From a virus, in IMG/VR virus record IMGVR_UViG_3300046514_000359, positions 1 through 38,859 of that record: a stretch of DNA of 38,859 nucleotides, one strand, 5' to 3'. The translations under genes and the position numbers were made by a program. Shown in pieces: positions 38,818-38,859 of this stretch (the stretch's first letter is position 1; every line of letters starts with the position of its first letter). Under the pieces are notes generated by a model. That model was not told where the DNA came from and made no database searches. It saw only the letters and a program-made list of their open reading frames with translations.

Positions 38818-38859
38818 GACACAAATCTGGATCAATTTAAATACGACACAAATTTGTGT
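38818..38859. repeat. GACACAAAT repeat and palindrome joining the two ends of the window
   Basis: GACACAAAT occurs at 38818-38826 and 38845-38853. The last six bases (TTGTGT) equal the first six of the window; if joined there, GACACAAATTTGTGTC forms a perfect 16-bp palindrome that bridges the ends. This fits a circular or permuted genome whose assembly stopped at a palindrome, and the palindrome may be part of the terminator cluster. Confidence 0.6.

Overview
The window looks like an essentially complete genome of a small, AT-rich, tailed double-stranded DNA phage of the short-tailed (podovirus-like) type. The visible morphogenesis set is a terminase pair, a 720-residue portal, a scaffold-like protein, an N4-gp56-type major capsid protein, a head-tail adaptor, a 940-residue nozzle/DNA-stabilisation-like protein, several internal virion proteins and a block of repetitive fibre proteins. 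No tape measure, sheath or tail-tube gene is seen. No integrase, DNA polymerase, RNA polymerase or endolysin is recognisable. The standard genetic code fits.

Layout. The left arm (1-30 kb) is read mostly leftwards, from terminase (28-26 kb) through portal, scaffold, capsid, adaptor, nozzle and internal virion proteins to the fibres (6-1 kb), ending in very small Lys/His-rich proteins. A leftward early block at 31.1-28.4 kb encodes small overlapping proteins, an ERF-type single-strand annealing protein and a YqaJ-type exonuclease. At 31.1-31.3 kb two strong divergent promoters face away from each other. The right arm (31.3-38.8 kb) is read rightwards: a Cro-like regulator, small membrane proteins and lipoproteins, a strongly structured RNA leader before a replication-initiator-like gene, a RusA-like resolvase, many small overlapping unknown genes, a ParB-like protein, a TPR/Cys-rich lipoprotein and a GroES-like protein. 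The two arms converge on the window ends, where two hairpins and a 16-bp palindrome lie. The last 6 and first 6 bases are identical, as expected of a circular or circularly permuted genome cut at that point.

The most important local discovery is that the major capsid gene is split. A 216-nt group I intron without an ORF (19184-19399, minus strand) separates a 65-nt first exon from the rest. Splicing restores a 329-residue protein with a good Shine-Dalgarno. P1 and P10 pairings, P7 and a terminal G can all be written down from the sequence. A free-standing HNH endonuclease gene lies just upstream on the opposite strand, and three more HNH genes are scattered through the genome.

Host. Nothing names the host directly. 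The TPR/Cys-rich lipoprotein, as far as I remember the family, resembles proteins of environmental chlamydiae (Parachlamydiales). The lack of a visible endolysin would fit a host with little peptidoglycan. This is a hypothesis; other low-GC Gram-negative hosts such as Legionella-like bacteria are not excluded.
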